A DNA stretch of 16,825 bases from assembly GCA_022736495.1 (NCBI GenBank), contig DZCR01000050.1:1-16825 (forward strand). Reading direction: 5' to 3'. Below the pieces are notes generated by a model that was not told where the DNA came from, made no database searches, and saw nothing but the letters and a program-made list of their open reading frames with translations. Positions within the stretch are counted from its first letter, which is position 1. Every line of letters begins with the position of its first letter. This document shows, in pieces, positions 13,054 to 16,825 of the stretch. A program made the position numbers and the translations under genes. This stretch comes from Desulfobacca acetoxidans (lineage in GTDB: Bacteria; Desulfobacterota; Desulfobaccia; Desulfobaccales; 0-14-0-80-60-11).

Positions 13054-13824
13054 CTAAGGAGTGACCACAACCTGGACGGCAACATGGTGCGCCACCTGGT
13101 TCAGGTTACCGGCCGTCAGCGTGGCGGCCACCACCCCTTTGAAGTCTTGGAAGGCTCCCTCCTCCAGCCGCGCTTCGGCTTTGAGGCTGCCATTATTCGT
13201 CACCGTATTGTTTTGCGACCCCACGATCTGGGTTAGCTGGCTATTGGACAGGGCCACGAGGGCGGTGCCATCGCCAGTGGTGATGCCAATATTGGGTGAG
13301 GTATTCGGCGTGGCCTGGCGGCTCACGCTTACTGCCACGGAAGTGAGCTGGTTGTTCAGATTTCCCGCAACCTGGTTGATGGCTACCAAGCCCTGGCCTC
13401 CCTGGAAAGCATGAGGGCCGATGGACACACTGTAGAAGGCATCCGTGGTGATCAGGGTATTATTTTGCATGAGGGCTATCCCCAGCAAATTCGGCGCCGT
13501 GGCGGTTTCCGAGATGGGCAACCAGGTGACGATGGTCTGGTTATTCATATTCCCGGAGGCCTGATTGATGTTGACTATACCCGTTGTCCCTTGAAAGGGA
13601 CCGCTCGTGGCCGCGGCATTCCCAATGGAAGTGGATTGGATTGAGCCGTTCTGCGTTAGGGTATTACCTTCCTGAATCTGGGAAATGGCGCTAGAAGGGC
13701 CGGAGTATACGCCCTCGGTGAGTTCCTGGGCCCGGCAGTTCGTGCTTGGGAACAGCAAGCTCCAAGTCAGCAAGGTGGCCGCTGCCACTATCCCCAGCGT
13801 CGTTAATAAGCCGTGCGAGCGCAT
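13054..13824 (-). CDS. Fap-like amyloid repeat protein, divergent third member
   Basis: A 256-aa secreted protein with an N-terminal hydrophobic signal (about 1-32). It contains two clear copies of the amyloid repeat seen in the neighbouring subunits, GIVNINQASGNMNNQ at about 82-96 and GLVAINQVAGNLNNQ at about 145-159, each preceded by FQG, and a degenerate third, FKGVVAATLTAGNLNQ at about 228-243. Linkers are rich in Asn, Gln, Ser and Thr. Such Asn/Gln-rich repeats separated by linkers are typical of FapB/FapC functional amyloid subunits. The degenerate last repeat could make it a nucleator, cap or modulator; that is inference. The ATG at 13824 follows a GGGGGTGG ribosome site and starts 10 bases after the FapE-like stop, so translation is probably coupled. 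Confidence 0.75.
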   Translation of the reverse strand: MRSHGLLTTLGIVAAATLLTWSLLFPSTNCRAQELTEGVYSGPSSAISQIQEGNTLTQNGSIQSTSIGNAAATSGPFQGTTGIVNINQASGNMNNQTIVTWLPISETATAPNLLGIALMQNNTLITTDAFYSVSIGPHAFQGGQGLVAINQVAGNLNNQLTSVAVSVSRQATPNTSPNIGITTGDGTALVALSNSQLTQIVGSQNNTVTNNGSLKAEARLEEGAFQDFKGVVAATLTAGNLNQVAHHVAVQVVVTP

Positions 13825-13834
13825 ATGCCACCCC

Positions 13835-14350
13835 CTACCTGATGCCGATCCTGGTGGCCGGCGTGCTCAGGGCAGTGAAGGCGGGCATGGTCAACCCCTG
13901 GATATTCAAGGTGACGTTGGTGTTGGCGATCACGATGTTCTGGGTTCCCGCTACCACCACCATGCTGTAAATGCCGCTACCGAGAGAATTGGCGCCAATA
14001 CCGGCCTGATACGAGATATTGCCATTGTTGTAAGAGACCTGGGTCCCGGAAAAATTAACCTGCTCCGGGGGGACGTTGGTAGAAAAAGCTACCTGGCCGG
14101 TAAAGGCGCTGCTGCCGACATTGAGGTTGCCGACGATGTCCAGGCCGAAAAAAGAGGTGTCGAAGCGGCCCCGGAGTTCCTTGAGCTCGCAGTCAGGGAC
14201 CACTTCACAGGATCGCAGCACCTCAGGATACGGTATCATGCGGCGGTGGTCCTGGGCGGCAGCCCCTGGGGGTGAGGCCCACGTTACGGCAAGCAGGAGC
14301 ACCCCGGAGAGGAGGGCCGCAAAGATTTTGGGGGGTTTGTTGGCTTTCAT
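13835..14350 (-). CDS. Small secreted FapE-like protein
   Basis: A 171-aa protein with a signal peptide (MKANKPPKIFAALLSGVLLLAV, cleavage probably after the GAAA near residue 32). The mature part has CEVVPDCELKELRGRF (about 48-63); the ELxxLRGR motif recalls FapE-type proteins of Pseudomonas fap operons, and the position next to a FapD-like peptidase supports this. Two Cys (48 and 54) could form a disulfide. The rest is Asn/Gly/Ser-rich, predicted beta. I chose the ATG at 14350 because the signal peptide begins there and AGGA lies four bases upstream; an in-frame ATG at 14383 would overlap the peptidase gene. The start lies only 7 bases beyond the peptidase stop, so the two are translationally coupled. 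The FapE identity is an inference. Confidence 0.65.
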   Translation of the reverse strand: MKANKPPKIFAALLSGVLLLAVTWASPPGAAAQDHRRMIPYPEVLRSCEVVPDCELKELRGRFDTSFFGLDIVGNLNVGSSAFTGQVAFSTNVPPEQVNFSGTQVSYNNGNISYQAGIGANSLGSGIYSMVVVAGTQNIVIANTNVTLNIQGLTMPAFTALSTPATRIGIR

Positions 14351-14357
14351 GGCATCC

Positions 14358-15128
14358 TCATCTTCTGAACCCGATAGACCCAATTACCTGGGACCACGGC
14401 AGGACAGGTGGCAACGTGGTATTAAACATCAAAGCCCGAGAAGGGTCAACGGAGAGCGCGCTCCAGGCCGTTCCCTCGATGTAACGGAGCGCCGCACCCT
14501 TGGGAGAGGTCAGGTCCTCCCGGATCGACAGCAGGCCCGGAGGTTCCCCCGCCACCGGCCCGACGATCACCAGGGCCACGTTGTTGTTCCAGGCCCGGGC
14601 GAAGTCCTCCAGGGTCATCCGGCGGTTGCCCCACGAGGGGTCGGCCACGTACACGTAATCGTCCGTCACCTGGCGGACCACCACGAAGTGCTTGTAGCTC
14701 TTGGTGTCAATGAGGACGATGGCCGGGACCTTCAGCTTCTTCAGGGCCGCCACGTCGGGGAACTTGAAGCCTTCCGCCTGAAATTCCTGACCCAGGGCGT
14801 AGCGCTTCATATCCAGCATGGAAAAGCCCCGCTTCCGGATCTCCTCCTTGTCCCCCTCAGTGAACATGCCCATGATGGCCTGGCGTTCATCAAGGGAGCG
14901 CCCGTAGTAGTAGTGCAGGAGGGTGGCCATCGAGGCGGCTCCGCAGGAGTAATCATAGGTCTGGGGCACCACCTGGCGCAGGCGGCGTTCCTTGAAGCTC
15001 TCCACCTCCTTGCTGAAGGTGCCGCCCCCGGGCAGATACACCAGGGCCTGCCCGGCCAGGCTGGCCCGGGCCGGCAGCCCCAGGCAGGCTGCGCTTAGCA
15101 CGATGGCCACATATCTCCGAATCTTCAT
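14358..15128 (-). CDS. fapD: FapD-like C39-family cysteine peptidase
   Basis: A 256-aa exported protein with a signal peptide (MKIRRYVAIVLSAACLGLPARA) and a C39 papain-like domain. The catalytic Cys is C62 in QTYDYSCGAAS, with the oxyanion Gln six residues earlier (Q56); His147 in YKHFVVV and Asp163 in VADPSWG complete the triad. In Pseudomonas fap operons FapD is a periplasmic C39 peptidase needed for amyloid biogenesis, and its neighbours here are amyloid repeat proteins, so FapD is the best reading. Another in-frame ATG at 15137 gives nine more bases; I prefer 15128 because AGGGG is nine bases upstream and the signal peptide begins there. Its last codons abut the FapE-like gene. A perfect 13-bp hairpin separates it from the upstream amyloid gene. 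Confidence 0.85.
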   Translation of the reverse strand: MKIRRYVAIVLSAACLGLPARASLAGQALVYLPGGGTFSKEVESFKERRLRQVVPQTYDYSCGAASMATLLHYYYGRSLDERQAIMGMFTEGDKEEIRKRGFSMLDMKRYALGQEFQAEGFKFPDVAALKKLKVPAIVLIDTKSYKHFVVVRQVTDDYVYVADPSWGNRRMTLEDFARAWNNNVALVIVGPVAGEPPGLLSIREDLTSPKGAALRYIEGTAWSALSVDPSRALMFNTTLPPVLPWSQVIGSIGFRR

Positions 15129-15155
15129 GTGCTCCATCCCCTGTGTGGGCAGGTG

Positions 15156-15184
15156 GTCCTCCAGGGAGGAGCTCCCTGGAGGAC
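15156..15184. promoter_or_regulatory. Perfect 13-bp hairpin between amyloid subunit and peptidase genes
   Basis: GTCCTCCAGGGAG (15156-15168) and CTCCCTGGAGGAC (15172-15184) are perfectly complementary around a 3-base loop. It lies just past the stop of the subunit gene (15192) on the minus strand. There is no T-run on either side, so it is more likely an mRNA-stabilising or processing hairpin, or a leaky terminator, than a full terminator. Confidence 0.6.
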
Positions 15185-15191
15185 ACGCGAC

Positions 15192-16070
15192 TTATGGCCG
15201 TGAATATCCCGAGAAGGAGATGGCCACGGCGCTCTTCTGGTTGTTCAGGCTGCCTGCCGCCTGGTTGACGTTGGTTACTCCGAAGGCATTGTTGAAGGAG
15301 TTGCCGATGGAGTCACTGGTGGTGCTGCCCGGAAACGCCGTGTCTGCCCCGTCCGTAGCGGTATTGTAGGCGCTGTTCTGGGCCAGCATGACGTTGGTGG
15401 CCGCCTTCACCACCACCTGGTCGATGCCGCCGGCGATGGCCACGGCATTACCCTGGTTGTTCAGGTAGCCCGCCGACTGGTTCACGTTGGCGATGCCCTC
15501 AAAGCCGTTGAAGGAGGAGTCGATGTTGTCAGAGAGATTATTGTTGCTGAAGACCAAGGTATTAAAGGCATTCGCCCGGGTGTCGGTGGCCGGGTCGTAG
15601 AGAATCCCGTTGTACTGCACGCTCACTATCTGGGCCTCGCAGTACATGCCCCCGTAGGTCCCGGGTTCGGATCCGGGGCCGGCCGGAGTACCCTCGTGGG
15701 CCAGGGAGAGGGCCACTTCGTTGGCCTGGTTGTTCATGTTGCCAGCCGACTGGTTGACGTTGGCAATGCCGGTGGCAAAGTCATAGGAGCCACTGGTGAT
15801 ATTGGTCTGCTTCCTTACCGCGGTTTCCACGGTATCAACCCCAAGAAACAGGTTATAGAGTTCCTGCTGCTCCTGAATCTTGGCCCAGCCCTCGCCGCTG
15901 AAGAGAAACAGGCCGGTACCGCTAAAGGTCGCGGTTTCAGAGTAGTCGAAGGTCTCGGTGAGGGTGATGTCCTTGTAGGCATAGAACTGCACGTCGCCGT
16001 CGCCCGCCAGGGCCGGGAGCGCGCAGGCCAGGAGCCCCACCACCAAGAACAAGGGGATCATTTTTTTCAT
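15192..16070 (-). CDS. Fap-like functional amyloid subunit with three repeats
   Basis: A 292-aa secreted protein with a clean signal peptide ending ALPALAG near residue 23. Three near-identical repeats of about 30 residues, each an Asn/Gln-rich core, lie at about 92-122, 183-213 and 255-285; the cores read GIANVNQSAGNMNNQ, GIANVNQSAGYLNNQ and GVTNVNQAAGSLNNQ, each followed by a VA-[LI] strand. They are separated by linkers of about 60 and 40 residues, the first holding a single Cys (C144, MYCEAQ). Three imperfect repeats with linkers is the plan of FapB and FapC, the nucleator and major fibre subunits of Pseudomonas amyloid. The ATG at 16070 has AAGGAGA seven bases upstream. It lies 32 bases downstream of a paralogue. 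I cannot say which of the two would be the nucleator. Confidence 0.82.
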   Translation of the reverse strand: MKKMIPLFLVVGLLACALPALAGDGDVQFYAYKDITLTETFDYSETATFSGTGLFLFSGEGWAKIQEQQELYNLFLGVDTVETAVRKQTNITSGSYDFATGIANVNQSAGNMNNQANEVALSLAHEGTPAGPGSEPGTYGGMYCEAQIVSVQYNGILYDPATDTRANAFNTLVFSNNNLSDNIDSSFNGFEGIANVNQSAGYLNNQGNAVAIAGGIDQVVVKAATNVMLAQNSAYNTATDGADTAFPGSTTSDSIGNSFNNAFGVTNVNQAAGSLNNQKSAVAISFSGYSRP

Positions 16071-16102
16071 CTGCTTATCTCCTTTTTCTCAGCCGGTGCC
16101 GC

Positions 16103-16825
16103 TTATGGCCGGCTAACCGGGCCCGCGAAGCCGATGGTGACGACGTTCTGCTGGTTGTTCAGGCTGCCGGAAGACTGGTTGACGTTGAACACCCCGAAGG
16201 CACCGCCGAAGGAACCGTTGGCGATGGTATCGTTCGTGTTATTCCCCGCTTGAGAGCCTAAACCCTCGGCCATGACGTTATAGGCGTTGTTCTGGGCCAG
16301 CATCACGTTGGTGGCCGCCTTCACCACGGTTTGGTCAACGCCGCCGGCGATGGCCACGGCGTTGCCCTGGTTGTTCAGGCTGCCGGCCGACTGGTTGACG
16401 TTGGCGATGCCCTCAAAGCCGTTGAAGGAGTTCCAGATGGTGTCGGTCTTGGTGAAGCCGCCGGTTTCATAGGAATTTCCCGCGTCAGTCCGGGTGTCGG
16501 TCGCGGGATCATAGAGAATCCCATTGTACTGCACGCTCACCACCTGGGCCTCACAGTACATGCCCACGTAGGTGTCGCTGCCGATGGGGGCCTCGATCAC
16601 GTGACCCGAACTCCCCAGGGAGAGGGCCACTTCGTTGCCCTGGTTGTTCATATTGCCCGGGGCCTGGTTGACGTTGGCGATGCCGGTGCCATTGTTGAAG
16701 GAATCCGTGATGCTCGCGCTTTTTGACGCAGTAGCAGCAGTATCGATTTCACGGAGAGTGAGACCGTAGAGTTCCTGCTGCTCCTGGATCTTGGCCCAGG
16801 CCTCGCCGTCAAAAATAAATGTGCC
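16103..16825 (-). CDS. Fap-like functional amyloid subunit paralogue, 5' truncated by the window
   Basis: The visible 240 residues of a gene that begins outside the window. It matches the subunit immediately downstream over its length: GEAWAKIQEQQELYGL near the visible start, first repeat GIANVNQAPGNMNNQ, linker MYCEAQVVSVQYNGILYDPATDTR, second repeat GIANVNQSAGSLNNQ, then AIAGGVDQTVVKAATNVMLAQNNAYN, third repeat GVFNVNQSSGSLNNQ, and the C-terminus PVSRP. The two genes are very similar at DNA level, especially around the second repeat, which points to a fairly recent tandem duplication. The signal peptide and start codon are missing only because of the window edge; there is no sign of damage. 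Presumed to be secreted and to co-assemble with its neighbour. Confidence 0.8.
   Translation of the reverse strand, partial: GTFIFDGEAWAKIQEQQELYGLTLREIDTAATASKSASITDSFNNGTGIANVNQAPGNMNNQGNEVALSLGSSGHVIEAPIGSDTYVGMYCEAQVVSVQYNGILYDPATDTRTDAGNSYETGGFTKTDTIWNSFNGFEGIANVNQSAGSLNNQGNAVAIAGGVDQTVVKAATNVMLAQNNAYNVMAEGLGSQAGNNTNDTIANGSFGGAFGVFNVNQSSGSLNNQQNVVTIGFAGPVSRP

Noticed and set aside
14076..15098. A 340-codon plus-strand open frame antisense to the FapD- and FapE-like genes
   Set aside because: The minus-strand frames encode recognisable signal peptides and a C39 triad; the antisense frame is Gly/His/Arg-rich and typical of GC-rich shadows.
15192..16825. Regular repeats that might suggest a CRISPR-like or tandem DNA repeat array
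   Set aside because: The repeats are coding, imperfect and unevenly spaced; they correspond to the protein-level amyloid repeats.

Overview
The window looks like a bacterial chromosome segment, most likely from a sulfate-reducing or syntrophic Desulfobacterota (former Deltaproteobacteria). This is inferred from gene content: a CooC-type ATPase, a long CTC-type ribosomal protein L25 with an acidic tail, a PEP-CTERM protein, a Fap-like functional amyloid cluster, an iron-sulfur-rich GltD-like oxidoreductase and a probable selenoprotein. No marker gene settles the taxonomy. Most of the window is GC-rich; the first 450 bases or so are clearly A+T-rich.

Layout. 1-341 (-) is the start of a protein-kinase-like gene cut by the window edge. 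486-1724 (-) is an AmpG/PAT-type permease. 1952-2716 (-) is a CooC-family ATPase, divergent from a PaaI-type hotdog thioesterase (2949-3380, +). 3668-4024 (+) is a small unknown protein behind a promoter region rich in TTACC/GGTAA half-sites. 4187-4634 (+) is a cold-shock gene with a long structured leader that contains an intrinsic terminator; a small basic protein follows (4659-4859). 5054-5695 (+) is ribosomal protein L25 with a strong terminator. 5885-8278 (+) is a 797-aa GAF-domain protein. It converges on a 653-aa FAD/NAD oxidoreductase with four likely Fe-S clusters (8439-10400, -).

10571-11992 (+) is an arsenic locus. Two tandem decayed copies of an ArsR-type promoter plus N-terminus, exactly 120 bp apart, precede arsM (As(III) methyltransferase, 10905-11660). 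A small heavy-metal-associated (HMA) domain protein follows (11717-11992). Its reading frame carries an in-frame TGA exactly where the first Cys of the HMA CxxC motif should be, followed by a SECIS-like hairpin. I read it as a candidate UxxC selenoprotein and consider it the most interesting feature here.

12082-16825 (-) is a Fap-like amyloid cluster. In transcription order it holds a truncated three-repeat amyloid subunit, a second three-repeat subunit, a FapD-like C39 peptidase, a FapE-like small secreted protein, a third divergent repeat protein and a PEP-CTERM secreted protein, ending in a long hairpin terminator. The first two subunits are tandem paralogues. The peptidase and FapE-like genes are tightly coupled, and a perfect 13-bp hairpin separates the subunit genes from the peptidase.
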